Shown here one piece after another: positions 36,617 through 45,987 of a stretch of 64,000 nucleotides of DNA. The DNA is from JBAYIE01 sp965279165 (lineage in GTDB: Bacteria > Bacteroidota > Bacteroidia > UKL13-3): the NCBI GenBank assembly GCA_965279165.1, contig OZ257140.1, positions 1,426,001 to 1,490,000 on the forward strand, given 5' to 3'. Position numbers and translations under genes: made by a program. Under the pieces are notes generated by a model. That model did no database searches. It was not told where the DNA came from and saw only the letters and a list, made by a program, of their open reading frames with translations. Each line of letters opens with the position of its first letter. The first letter of the stretch is position 1.

Positions 36617-38023
36617 ATGTTAAAGCAGTTACACATATTAATTCCAAGATTCTTAAAATATCCCGTATGGGTAATGTTTGTGGTGTGTTTATTTGTTACC
36701 TGTAAAAAGGAATTTATATCGGAAGGGCAATCGAATTCTTCCATTAAATATTTTTTTGGTAACACTTTGGATAATGTGAATTCAGTAGAAAAAACAAAAG
36801 ATGGTGGTTTTATTTATTGCGGAACATCCACCGTTGGTCCTAATAATACAGACGCATTTTTATTGAAGATAGATGCCACAGGTAGAAAAGAATGGTTTAA
36901 AACGTATGGTGGTTCAAAATCGGATTTTTTTACCCGGGTGCTTGAAACCAAAGATGGCAATTATATAGCCGTTGGAGGGACTAAAAGTTTTGGTAATGCC
37001 ATTTGGAATGCAACAAACAAACAAAATGATTTAGTTGTTAAAATCAATGGAAATGGAGACCAGATATGGCTTAGAACTTTTAACCAAGAGGTAACTGATT
37101 TGTATAGCACGGCAAATGATATCGTTGAAGCCACACCCAACAGCTTTTATATTACTGGTACTATTCAATTAACAACATCCACTAGAGACCGTATTAGTTA
37201 CCTGCAAAAAATTACGGAAAATGGCCAATTAGTTTCCTTATCCAATGGCGACCCGGATGGAATTGAATTTATTGACGAAAGAGATTTTGGCACGTTCAAT
37301 TTTAGATTTAATAATTTGCTACAATATCAACCTAACCTGGTAAAAGAAGATTATTATCGCTCGTATGGCATGTCGGTAACCTCGGCAGGCCCCGGCAATA
37401 TATTAATTGGTGGTCTGATGTCTCGCTCTAATATAGGAGGCGAGTCACGTCAGTTATTGAATTTTTTAATGTCAATAAACACAGATGTTTTATCGGTTGA
37501 TTATATCATTCCTTATTATGCATACTATAGAAGTGGTGTAAATTATACGAATAACCTTTCTCCGGTTATCACAAGGGTTTTAGCGGATGGCCTTCTTGTT
37601 GCATCAAACATGGAATATGCTTCAGGTGAAATGACCATACAATTAATGAAAACGGACTTTTTTGGAAATATCATGTGGATAAACGAGTATCTTGGATTAG
37701 GATACTCTCTTGTCGAAAATATGCATATCCATGCGGATGGTTCCATTTTATTGATTGGAGAAAGCAGCAAAGATCCACTCGATAATGGCTATCCTGAACA
37801 ATTTTCCAATATGAAAATAACATTAATCAAATTGGAAAATAACGGCAAACCGCTTTGGACGAAATATATAGGAGGCGAAGTCGATGTTAATAAGGGTCTG
37901 TCTGCCCAACCAAGAACAGATGGTAGCTATATTATCGCGTGCGTTAATAGCTCAGCTAAAACAGGAAGCCATAAGGGATTTACACTTCAAGTAGACCGAG
38001 AAGGTAATTTAATAACCGATTAA
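36617..38023 (+). CDS. Repeat lipoprotein type A, extra copy
   Basis: 468 residues. Lipobox LFVTC (Cys near residue 30), then KKEFISEG. Repeats TKDGGFIYCGTSTVG, FLLKIDATGRKEWFKTYGG and TKDGNYIAVGGTKS align with the protein at 33862, of which it is a close paralogue. No barrel genes precede it. It follows the type B gene after 52 bases with no dyad element, so it probably belongs to the operon started at 31747. Tandem duplication of the lipoprotein pair explains its position. Confidence 0.86.
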   Translation: MLKQLHILIPRFLKYPVWVMFVVCLFVTCKKEFISEGQSNSSIKYFFGNTLDNVNSVEKTKDGGFIYCGTSTVGPNNTDAFLLKIDATGRKEWFKTYGGSKSDFFTRVLETKDGNYIAVGGTKSFGNAIWNATNKQNDLVVKINGNGDQIWLRTFNQEVTDLYSTANDIVEATPNSFYITGTIQLTTSTRDRISYLQKITENGQLVSLSNGDPDGIEFIDERDFGTFNFRFNNLLQYQPNLVKEDYYRSYGMSVTSAGPGNILIGGLMSRSNIGGESRQLLNFLMSINTDVLSVDYIIPYYAYYRSGVNYTNNLSPVITRVLADGLLVASNMEYASGEMTIQLMKTDFFGNIMWINEYLGLGYSLVENMHIHADGSILLIGESSKDPLDNGYPEQFSNMKITLIKLENNGKPLWTKYIGGEVDVNKGLSAQPRTDGSYIIACVNSSAKTGSHKGFTLQVDREGNLITD

Positions 38024-38035
38024 TAAATACCCACC

Positions 38036-39307
38036 ATGTTTAGGTTCACTCTTCATATATCTCGGTCCCTTCATCTCCTATGCTTATTCATTGTAACGCT
38101 CTATTTTGTTGGTTGCAAAAAAGAGACAGTGGTTGATAATGAAGACATAAAATCGGATGCCTTCCTTCGTGTTTATCCGGAACAGGGTTATCACCTTTGT
38201 CAAGTTATGAAAGCCACTGAAGATAATGGCTGTTTACTTTTTATAAACGAAGATTTAAATGCCGCCGGAGATGCAAGCAAATTAACCATCCTCAAAATCA
38301 ATGAAAAGGGTGAAATCGAATGGCGAAAAATTGTTGCAGACTTGCAATTGCGAGATTTAGTAAATTATACGCCTTTAGCGGATGGCAGCTCTCTGTTATC
38401 TTCTAACCGCCCCGGAAAATTAGTAAAACTAGATAAAGAAGGAAATCTGGTATTTGCCACGAGCTATAATTATGATATACTAAATAATACAAGTTATTAT
38501 GGTGGAAAAGCCATCCCAGGAATTGATAATACTTACAAAATAGGATATAGTAATGGCGTATCAACTGCTACAACTGTGGGCTTTGTAGCTTCCATTAGTC
38601 AGGATGGCGGGTATTTAGGTAGCATACAATTTGATGAATCAAATTTTATTCCACCCGATTCAAACTTTAAAATGCTTACCATGAACCTCTATAAATATGG
38701 CAATGGGCAAACCTACTTTTTTACCGGACTTGCTTTTAATTCATCTCCTTGGCAATGGGATGATCCACCTAGAATTTATGCAAGTAAACAGATCTTATAC
38801 GAAGATAGTACCCTTGCATTTAGTAAAACCGTTTTTCTAGACACATCCCTATCAGAGAAGTTTGGTTATGGCCGTCTCGAATGCTTTTCTTTCGAGAACA
38901 ATTCTTTGTTGATCATGACAACTGCCCAAAACAGTTCTTTTGAAAAAGGCCAAATTATTAAAGTAAACAATGAACTGGATGTACTTTGGAGATGTGATGT
39001 TATTGCAAGTCCAAGTGTTACCAGATTAACTAGTTTGGAACAAGCAAAAGATGGCAACTACCTTCTAACCGGTGTTTATTTCTCTTCAGGAACGCTATTT
39101 GGCTATCCGTTTGTAGCTAAAATCAGTAGCAATGGCACGCTGTTGTGGACCAAAAAGTTTAGTCCCAGAGTTACCGGTCTTTTGCAGCATGTCATAGAAA
39201 CACCTAAAGGAGATTACTTTTTAGCCGGTCAAACCCGAGTTTATGGCTTTGGTAATTCGGATGATGACTTGTTTATTCTCAAGACAGATAAAAGTCTTAA
39301 TTATTAA
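38036..39307 (+). CDS. Repeat lipoprotein type B, extra copy
   Basis: 423 residues. Lipobox LYFVGC (Cys near residue 27), then KKE. Repeats include ILKINEKGEIEWRKIVAD, VKLDKEGNLVFATSY and VAKISSNGTLLWTKKF. It is 12 bases after the type A copy and is the last gene of the envelope operon. It shares KYGNGQTYFF and TLAFSKTVFLDT with the protein at 35278. Function unknown. Confidence 0.85.
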   Translation: MFRFTLHISRSLHLLCLFIVTLYFVGCKKETVVDNEDIKSDAFLRVYPEQGYHLCQVMKATEDNGCLLFINEDLNAAGDASKLTILKINEKGEIEWRKIVADLQLRDLVNYTPLADGSSLLSSNRPGKLVKLDKEGNLVFATSYNYDILNNTSYYGGKAIPGIDNTYKIGYSNGVSTATTVGFVASISQDGGYLGSIQFDESNFIPPDSNFKMLTMNLYKYGNGQTYFFTGLAFNSSPWQWDDPPRIYASKQILYEDSTLAFSKTVFLDTSLSEKFGYGRLECFSFENNSLLIMTTAQNSSFEKGQIIKVNNELDVLWRCDVIASPSVTRLTSLEQAKDGNYLLTGVYFSSGTLFGYPFVAKISSNGTLLWTKKFSPRVTGLLQHVIETPKGDYFLAGQTRVYGFGNSDDDLFILKTDKSLNY

Positions 39308-39384
39308 ATAAACGGGCCATTTGTGCCTATTTAAAATCCAACATTTTTTATTTCATCAAAAGATTGATAATTTGCTGCAATATT

Positions 39385-39401
39385 ATCGGCTGGGTGCCGA
39401 T
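39385..39401. promoter_or_regulatory. Perfect dyad upstream of the universal stress gene
   Basis: ATCGGC and GCCGAT pair perfectly around TGGGT, 19 bases before the ATG at 39421. It has no T run and could be an operator or a leader hairpin; it does not match the CCCCC-N5-GGGG element. Confidence 0.4.
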
Positions 39402-39420
39402 TTATGTGTAAATTATTGAA

Positions 39421-40215
39421 ATGAAAAATATAGCAGTTTTAATCGACTTTTCTGAAGGATCTCGTGCAGCCTTATTACAGGGTGCCGCTTTAGCTAAAAA
39501 AACGAATTCCAAGTTATTTGGAATTCATATTGTTTCATCGATTGATAAAGTGAAACAAGCCGAAGAAGATCTCAAAAAGTTTTATGCAACAGGTTCTTCT
39601 GCTAATCTCGATATTACAACCGCAATAGAAGTAGGTCCACTTACGCATGCTACCAATGCCATATTGAAAAAAATTGACGCAGCACTGGTAATTATATGCA
39701 CCCATGGCGTAAAAGGCATGATGCAACAACTGTTTGGTGCCAATATATTAAAATTGGTGCAGGCTATAACCTATCCGTGTTTGGTAATCAGCGATCATAC
39801 CACCGCGGACTTGAGTGCAGCCAATAAAATATTATTTCCGATGGGTCCGCATCCGGATTTCATGGTTAAAATCAAACAAACTGCAACCCTTGCCAAGAAT
39901 CTTGGAGCGACTATTATTTTGTATTGGATCGACAAACCCGGAGCTGATTTTGATGGACAAATGTCGAAAAATATTGAACTCGCCCGTGATTATTTTAATT
40001 CGCAGAATATTCCTTACGAAAATGTAACGGAAGATATCCAGGTTATTTCGGTTGGATTTTCCCGTCAAACCATGGAGTATGCTGCCAACAACAACATATC
40101 GCTGATAAGTGTAATGGCCAATATTTCTAAAAGCGATGTGCTTTTTGGTTTCGGAGATAAAGAAAATTTTCTGGTGAACGAACAAGGTATAGCAATATTG
40201 ACTTGTAACGCCTGA
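39421..40215 (+). CDS. Universal stress protein, tandem Usp domains
   Basis: 264 residues with two Usp-like halves. The first opens with NIAVLIDFSEGSRAAL and has VIICTHGVKGMMQQLFG near residue 80-98; the ATP-binding G-X2-G-X9-G-S/T signature is incomplete. The second opens near NKILFPMGPHPDF. It is related in layout to the Usp at 4875. The outer-membrane protein gene starts 19 bases downstream, so the two are probably cotranscribed. A cytoplasmic stress role is likely; no partner is evident. Confidence 0.88.
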   Translation: MKNIAVLIDFSEGSRAALLQGAALAKKTNSKLFGIHIVSSIDKVKQAEEDLKKFYATGSSANLDITTAIEVGPLTHATNAILKKIDAALVIICTHGVKGMMQQLFGANILKLVQAITYPCLVISDHTTADLSAANKILFPMGPHPDFMVKIKQTATLAKNLGATIILYWIDKPGADFDGQMSKNIELARDYFNSQNIPYENVTEDIQVISVGFSRQTMEYAANNNISLISVMANISKSDVLFGFGDKENFLVNEQGIAILTCNA

Positions 40216-40234
40216 CTTCCTTTTAACTAAAGCA

Positions 40235-41380
40235 ATGCCTGCGTTAAAAAAAAGTTTCAATGATGTTGTTTTAACCGGCTTGTTTTTTTTCTGCTCCTTT
40301 ACTGTTTCTGCTCAATTAAATAATAAGCATATCAGCGACCACATTTCGCTTCATCCTTACGATAGTAATTTGTATGGAATCAGCGTAACTGCCAATACTT
40401 ATTTACGCAATACCGAATATTTTAACCCAATTGAATTGGGAAGAACCTTATTTGGGTATCAGTTAAATCCTTCCTTCTTTATACAACCCCACAAAAATGT
40501 TCTGCTTCAGGCAGGTGTTTATGTGCGCAGCGATTTTGGAAGCGATCCGGTTTACACAGAAGTACTTCCAACATTCACCTTGAAATTTCATAAAGAAAAC
40601 AATGCTTTCCTATTTGGTACATTAGAAGGTGCTCTGGCACATCGTTTGGCTGAACCACTTTGGGATATCAATAGTGGTATAGAACGCCGAATCGAAAATG
40701 GATTTCAATTTAAACATGAATCCGAAAAAGCATTTGTAGATGTTTGGATTAACTGGGAACAGTTCATAGAAAGAAATTCTCCGTTCCAAGAAATGTTTAC
40801 TACCGGTTTCAATGCAATCCCCGTATTATATCATACTCAAAATAATTTTAGCATATCGCTTCCGATTCAATTTACGGCACACCATAAAGGAGGACAAATA
40901 GATATCGATACTTCCAATACGGTTATGGTATTTAATGGCGCTCTTGGACTCGATCTTCGTAAAAGCTGGAAGAATAAATTTATAACGGAATCAGGATTTA
41001 GTTTAATGCGCATGCAGTACCGCGAAAATACCAATTCGGGATATTACACTTTTAAGAATGGGAATGGGAATTATGCCAATTTATTTTTGCAAACCCAATG
41101 GCTTGGTATCATGCTAAGTTATTGGAATGGACATCAATTTATAGCACCAAGAGGTACCTCCATTTACCAATCGGTATCTGCTGAAGGAACAGGATACACA
41201 GAAAAAAATCGGAAGTTATTATTCCTGCGTTTGCTCTACGAAAAAGAAGTATACGAAAACTTTTTTCTTGTGGTAAGGTATGAACCATATTGGGATCTCA
41301 TAAACAAAACTTCAGATTATTCGTACTCTGTTTATATCAGCTACCGCGAACATTTTACCTTAGGGAAATTAAAACATTGA
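40235..41380 (+). CDS. Predicted outer-membrane protein, unknown function
   Basis: 381 residues. The signal peptide ends near residue 27 (TVSAQ). The remainder has many alternating amphipathic strands (NPSFFIQPHKNVLLQAGVYV, FTLKFHKENNAFLFGTLEG, FLVVRYEPYW) and ends in strands rich in Tyr, as in an outer-membrane barrel. No named family is recognised. The gene is 19 bases after a Usp gene. It converges on rnc, with about 100 bases between them. Confidence 0.75.
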   Translation: MPALKKSFNDVVLTGLFFFCSFTVSAQLNNKHISDHISLHPYDSNLYGISVTANTYLRNTEYFNPIELGRTLFGYQLNPSFFIQPHKNVLLQAGVYVRSDFGSDPVYTEVLPTFTLKFHKENNAFLFGTLEGALAHRLAEPLWDINSGIERRIENGFQFKHESEKAFVDVWINWEQFIERNSPFQEMFTTGFNAIPVLYHTQNNFSISLPIQFTAHHKGGQIDIDTSNTVMVFNGALGLDLRKSWKNKFITESGFSLMRMQYRENTNSGYYTFKNGNGNYANLFLQTQWLGIMLSYWNGHQFIAPRGTSIYQSVSAEGTGYTEKNRKLLFLRLLYEKEVYENFFLVVRYEPYWDLINKTSDYSYSVYISYREHFTLGKLKH

Positions 41381-41481
41381 TATTTTCATGCATTGGTAAG
41401 GCATGGTTAGTCTTGAGAAAATACTTTTTTGGTTGGAGTTGTCATGCATTTGCAAGCATGATTAAATTAAACGATAGCTCC

Positions 41482-42231
41482 TTAGGAAACCGAAATGCTC
41501 GCTATATCCAGTGTTTCATAAGCTTTCTGTGAGGCCAGTTGTTCTGCCTTTTTCTTTGAAAAATTTTCCGCTTCACCCAGCATTACCCTATCTACCAAAA
41601 CCCTTACTTTATATACCTTTTGTTTCTGGTCCGTCAACTCTGTATTCTCGTACTCAATATTACGGTTGTTGCGCTGTGCCCATTCAATTAACTTTCCTTT
41701 ATAATTTGATTCGGTGTTTTGAAGTTTATCGAGATCAATATGGGACAACAATTTGGCGCGGATAAATTTTTGCGCAACCAAAAAACCTCCATCCAAAAAA
41801 ACTGCGCCAATAAAGGCTTCCAGGGCATTTCCGAAAATACTGATTTTAGAAAAATTATTGATGGCTCTTTTATCATATTGAACCATGTGGTTTAATCCTA
41901 TTTTTAATGCGAGCTCATTTAAACTTTCACGGCTTACAATTTTAGAGCGCATTTCGGTTAAAAAACCTTCGTCTTTAAAAGGATAGCGCTTAAATAGCAT
42001 ATCAGCAACCACGGTATTTAAAACCGAATCGCCGAGGTATTCAAGACGTTCGTTGCTGTCTTTTGATCCATTATGGTGGATGGTATTCGAAGCCGAATGG
42101 TGGCGTAATGCCTGCAGATAACAGTTAATATTTACAGGATTGTATCCCGAAATATTTTTGATGCTTTTAAATAGATTCTTGTGCTTGGAAAAGTATCCGA
42201 GGTATATGCCCGAAAATGCCCGCCTGATCAA
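41482..42231 (-). CDS. rnc: Ribonuclease III
   Basis: 249 residues. The catalytic domain (about 25-155) carries the signature ERLEYLGDSVLNTVVADMLF with the metal-binding Glu and Asp, and the second acidic pair in GNALEAFIGAVFLDGG. A double-stranded RNA-binding domain is at about 175-245 (NYKGKLIEWAQ, KKKAEQLASQKAYE). The enzyme cleaves double-stranded RNA in rRNA maturation and mRNA decay. It is three bases downstream of fabF in the conserved acpP-fabF-rnc order, which supports the call. Confidence 0.97.
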   Translation of the reverse strand: MIRRAFSGIYLGYFSKHKNLFKSIKNISGYNPVNINCYLQALRHHSASNTIHHNGSKDSNERLEYLGDSVLNTVVADMLFKRYPFKDEGFLTEMRSKIVSRESLNELALKIGLNHMVQYDKRAINNFSKISIFGNALEAFIGAVFLDGGFLVAQKFIRAKLLSHIDLDKLQNTESNYKGKLIEWAQRNNRNIEYENTELTDQKQKVYKVRVLVDRVMLGEAENFSKKKAEQLASQKAYETLDIASISVS

Positions 42232-42234
42232 AAT

Positions 42235-43488
42235 TTATTTCTCAAACTTTTTGAACAACACAGAAACATTGTGTCCGCCAAAACCAAAGGTATTGCTTAG
42301 TACAATTTTAACCTCTTTATGTTGGGCTTTATTGAAGGTCAGATTCAATTTTGAATCGATATCCGGATCATCAGTAGAATGATTGATCGTTGGAGGAATA
42401 ATTCCCTTATTAATAGCAAGTAATCCTGCAATAGCTTCTACGGCACCGGCACCACCTAATAAATGGCCTGTCATTGATTTCGTAGAACTGATATTTAACT
42501 TGTATGCATGCTCGCCAAAAACCTTTTGAATGGCTTTTAATTCGGCAACATCGCCTAATGGAGTGGATGTTCCATGAACATTCACATAATCCACTTCCTC
42601 CGGTTTAACTCCCGCATCCCGTAAGGTATTATTCATTACAGCTATTACACCCAAACCTTCCGGATGAGGCGCGGTTAAATGATACGCATCTGCTGTCATA
42701 CCACATCCTACCACTTCCGCATATATTTTTGCCCCCCTTGCGAGTGCATGTTCTAATTCTTCTAAAACCAAAGTACCTGAACCTTCGCCCAAAACAAATC
42801 CATCGCGTTCTTTATCAAAAGGACGAGAGGCCGTTTGAGGGTCATTATTTCGTTCAGAAAGTGCTTTCATGGAATTAAATCCACCAACAGCCGGTTCGGT
42901 GATACAAGCTTCCGAGCCACCTGTAATGATAATATCTGCTTGTGAAAGTCGAATGGCATTGGTTGCATCTACAATCGCATTGTTGGATGATGCACAAGCC
43001 GAAACGGTTGCATAATTTGGTCCCCTGAATCCATATTTCATGGAAATATGTCCTGCAGCGATATCTGCAATCATCATCGGAATAAAGAATGGACTAAATC
43101 TAGGCGTTCCGTCGCCCTTGGCAAATGCCGAAACTTCGTTAAAAAAGGTTGTTAATCCACCAATTCCGGAAGCATAAATAACGCCAACACGTTCCTTATT
43201 TACCTTCTCCAAATCGAGGCCCGAATCTTTCACAGCTTCTTCTGCCGTTACAATAGCGTATTGGGCATAAGGATCCATGCGACGGGCTTCCTTGCGGTCG
43301 ATAAATTGCGTGATGTCGAAGTTCTTTACTTCGCAGGCAAACTGTGTTTTGAATTTGGAAGCATCAAAACGGGTGATCGGGGCAGCCCCGCTCACACCGT
43401 TCGATAAAGCGTTCCAGTAATCCTGAACATTGTTACCCAATGGTGTTAATGCACCTAAACCTGTAACAACTACTCTTCTGGACGACAT
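42235..43488 (-). CDS. fabF: Beta-ketoacyl-ACP synthase II
   Basis: 417 residues, the usual length. The catalytic triad is visible: Cys in TVSACASSNNAIVDA (near 163), His in VNVHGTSTPLGD (near 303) and His in STKSMTGHLLGGAGAVEA (near 340). The end GGHNVSVLFKKF is typical. The enzyme condenses malonyl-ACP with acyl-ACP in fatty-acid elongation. It lies 25 bases after acpP and three before rnc, so the three genes form an operon. Confidence 0.97.
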   Translation of the reverse strand: MSSRRVVVTGLGALTPLGNNVQDYWNALSNGVSGAAPITRFDASKFKTQFACEVKNFDITQFIDRKEARRMDPYAQYAIVTAEEAVKDSGLDLEKVNKERVGVIYASGIGGLTTFFNEVSAFAKGDGTPRFSPFFIPMMIADIAAGHISMKYGFRGPNYATVSACASSNNAIVDATNAIRLSQADIIITGGSEACITEPAVGGFNSMKALSERNNDPQTASRPFDKERDGFVLGEGSGTLVLEELEHALARGAKIYAEVVGCGMTADAYHLTAPHPEGLGVIAVMNNTLRDAGVKPEEVDYVNVHGTSTPLGDVAELKAIQKVFGEHAYKLNISSTKSMTGHLLGGAGAVEAIAGLLAINKGIIPPTINHSTDDPDIDSKLNLTFNKAQHKEVKIVLSNTFGFGGHNVSVLFKKFEK

Positions 43489-43513
43489 TAAAAGGTCTTT
43501 ATTAAGTATGGCC

Positions 43514-43750
43514 TTATTTTGCGTTTGCTTCGATGTACGAAATAGCTTGACCTACCGTACCGATTTTTTCTGCCTGGTCATCAGGGATGGCGATATTGAA
43601 TTCTTTTTCAAATTCCATAATCAGCTCAACAGTGTCAAGTGAATCTGCACCGAGGTCATTGGTAAAATTTGCCTCATTAGTAATTTCACTCTCTTCTACG
43701 CCAAGCTTATCCATGATAATAGCTTTTACTCTTGTTGCGATGTCTGACAT
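43514..43750 (-). CDS. acpP: Acyl carrier protein
   Basis: 78 residues, the normal length. The phosphopantetheine attachment Ser is in GADSLDTVELIMEFEKEF (near residue 37). It carries growing acyl chains for FabF, encoded 25 bases downstream. On the minus strand upstream, TTTATTTG (complement of 43780-43787) could be its -7 box, but the -33 element is not clear. Confidence 0.98.
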   Translation of the reverse strand: MSDIATRVKAIIMDKLGVEESEITNEANFTNDLGADSLDTVELIMEFEKEFNIAIPDDQAEKIGTVGQAISYIEANAK

Positions 43751-44112
43751 TGCTGTATAAATTTAAAGGTTTAAGGATGCAAATAAAGGGTTTTTTTAAT
43801 GAAAAAAGGTAATTGGCTGTTTTTTTCTGAAATAGTATTGTTTTATTGTTAAAAACATGGCAATATACCCATCAGAACAAATGCTATCTTTCTGACAGGC
43901 AACAAGATTTATAACAAACCTGATAAATAACCGATATTCTATTTATATAACTTCCTTAATAATATTCTCATCATATTATTAAAAGATCCTTGTTTTTACC
44001 TTGGCTATACTTCAGTTTTCTATCCAAGATTTGTTAAAGAAAATAAAACCAGCAGGCTAAATTGGCAGATATTTTTTAGCATTTTCACCTTAGAAAGTAC
44101 AACTTTGAATGG
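43751..44112. other. Divergent intergenic region of 362 bases
   Basis: The region lies between acpP (leftward) and the IPExxxVDY gene (rightward). It is AT-rich with no coding sequence, repeat or clear hairpin; it must hold both promoters, of which only a weak acpP -7 box (43780-43787) can be pointed to. Confidence 0.5.
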
Positions 44113-44535
44113 TTGAAAAAACATTATCTAGATAATACCAAAAACGATGCGTTTATCATGTTTGGCGTTGTGTCCAGTGAAAAGCCCCATCGCTTTGCCT
44201 GGCTGCTCAATAATGCATTACATTTAAACCTTAAGCGACAAGACGACATTCCGTTTGTTGGAAAAGAATCACAGGAATCTAATTTTCCCCGATTTGATTA
44301 CCACGATGAATTAAACCGTTTGCAATATTATTTGTTAGGTAACAAAGACGAAAGTCAGTGTATCTTGCCCGAACTCAAACATGTTGATTATATCCTATTG
44401 ATTAAAGGTGCCATCGAATATTTTAAACCGAAAAAACTAATTACCGCCGGAAAAAAAATAGAATCGGTACAATTAATTACAGAAATTAACCAACAACTAC
44501 TCAAATCTAAACACAACCTTATTATACCGGATTAA
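44113..44535 (+). CDS. IPExxxVDY family protein
   Basis: 140 residues. The family signature reads LPELKHVDYILLIKG near residues 84-98. Members are small Bacteroidota proteins of unknown function usually encoded just before pyruvate kinase, as here (pyk starts five bases after the stop). The start is a TTG: no in-frame ATG lies between the upstream stop at 44077 and Met16, and the N-terminal KKHYLD segment belongs to the family pattern. A short start at 44158 is less likely. Confidence 0.85.
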   Translation: MKKHYLDNTKNDAFIMFGVVSSEKPHRFAWLLNNALHLNLKRQDDIPFVGKESQESNFPRFDYHDELNRLQYYLLGNKDESQCILPELKHVDYILLIKGAIEYFKPKKLITAGKKIESVQLITEINQQLLKSKHNLIIPD

Positions 44536-44540
44536 TTACC

Positions 44541-45974
44541 ATGTTACAAAAAACCAATAACCGAACCAAAATTGTTGCCACCATAGGACCGGCAACTTCG
44601 AGCCTCGAAATGTTGCAAACAATTATTACCGAGGGTGTAGATGTATGTCGACTCAACTTTTCACATGGTTCGTACGAAGATCACCGTAAGGTAATAGAAA
44701 ACATTCGCAAAATTAGAGAAACCAATACGGATTCGGTGAGTATGCTGCTTGATTTACAAGGACCTAAATTACGTGTTGGCGAAATGGAAAATGGAAAAGT
44801 AGAACTGATTACCGGATCTGAACTTACTGTAACCATCAAGGAAATGGTTAGTACAGCTGAAATGATATTTGTAAAATTCCCTACATTACCTCAGGATATT
44901 CGTAAAGGTGAATCCATTTTATTGGATGATGGAAAACTCGAACTTCAAGTAATTTCTACTGATGGAAAAGAAAACATACGTTGTAAAGTAATTTACGGTG
45001 GATGGTTGTCGTCGAAAAAAGGATTCAATTTACCCCATACCAATTTATCTATTCCTGCATTAACCGAAAAGGACAAAGCAGATTTGGCATTTGGCATTGA
45101 AATGGGCGTTGATTGGATTGGTTTGTCGTTTGTTCGTAAGGCTTCCGATATCGAAGAGCTGAAAGAAATAATTGAAAAACATGAATGGAAACCACGCGTA
45201 GTGGCAAAAATTGAAAAACCCGAAGCGCTCGATAATTTAGAGGAAATTATTAAGGCTACCGATGCAGTAATGGTTGCCCGTGGCGATCTTGGTGTGGAAA
45301 TGCCAATGGAAAAGGTGCCCATTATCCAAAAACAAATTGTTAAAAAATGTATTGAATACAGCAAACCGGTAATCATTGCTACCCAAATGATGGAAAGTAT
45401 GATTTATAGTCCATCTCCTACACGGGCCGAAATAAATGATATCGCAAATGCCGTGATGGATGGTGCGGATGCCGTGATGTTAAGTGCCGAAACTTCGGTT
45501 GGAGCTTATCCGGTGCTGGCTGTTCGCAATATGCAAAAAGCAATTTTTGAAGCCGAAACCACCAATGCGCCTTATTTTAAAGGAAAACGTCCGAACGAAA
45601 ATTCTCCAACATTCATCAGCGACGAAATCTGCTTTACCGCGGTGCGCATGTCCGATCATGTTAAAGCATCAGCAATTGTGAGCATGACTTTTTCCGGCTA
45701 TACCGCCTATCAGATATCTTCCTTCCGCCCCAAAGCACCTATCTTTATTTTTACCAGCAACCAACGTTTATTGTATACGTTAAGTTTGGTTTGGGGTATA
45801 CGGGCTTATTATTACAAAGGTTTTGATAGTACCGATTTAACCATTCAGGAAATAAATGGAATCCTCTTAAAAAAAGGCTTAATCCATAAAGGTGATCTGG
45901 TAATCAATACTGCCAGTATGCCCATTCATGAACGATCACGTACCAATGCAGTAAAAGTAACGGAGATAGAATAG
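44541..45974 (+). CDS. pyk: Pyruvate kinase
   Basis: 477 residues. Visible motifs are RTKIVATIGPATSSLEML at the N-terminus, LDLQGPKLRVGE, the catalytic Lys region VAKIEKPEAL, ARGDLGVEMPMEKVP, and ATQMMESMIYSPSPTRAE followed by DGADAVMLSAETSVG. The C-terminal domain (about 350-475) is present. The enzyme makes pyruvate and ATP from phosphoenolpyruvate. It is cotranscribed with the IPExxxVDY gene and converges on a lipoprotein gene 13 bases away. Confidence 0.97.
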   Translation: MLQKTNNRTKIVATIGPATSSLEMLQTIITEGVDVCRLNFSHGSYEDHRKVIENIRKIRETNTDSVSMLLDLQGPKLRVGEMENGKVELITGSELTVTIKEMVSTAEMIFVKFPTLPQDIRKGESILLDDGKLELQVISTDGKENIRCKVIYGGWLSSKKGFNLPHTNLSIPALTEKDKADLAFGIEMGVDWIGLSFVRKASDIEELKEIIEKHEWKPRVVAKIEKPEALDNLEEIIKATDAVMVARGDLGVEMPMEKVPIIQKQIVKKCIEYSKPVIIATQMMESMIYSPSPTRAEINDIANAVMDGADAVMLSAETSVGAYPVLAVRNMQKAIFEAETTNAPYFKGKRPNENSPTFISDEICFTAVRMSDHVKASAIVSMTFSGYTAYQISSFRPKAPIFIFTSNQRLLYTLSLVWGIRAYYYKGFDSTDLTIQEINGILLKKGLIHKGDLVINTASMPIHERSRTNAVKVTEIE

Positions 45975-45987
45975 ATAGTGTTGGAAA

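Noticed and set aside
41442..41461. TCATGC / GCATGA inverted repeat between the outer-membrane protein gene and rnc as a terminator
   Set aside because: The stem is six bases with an eight-base loop and no T run on either strand.
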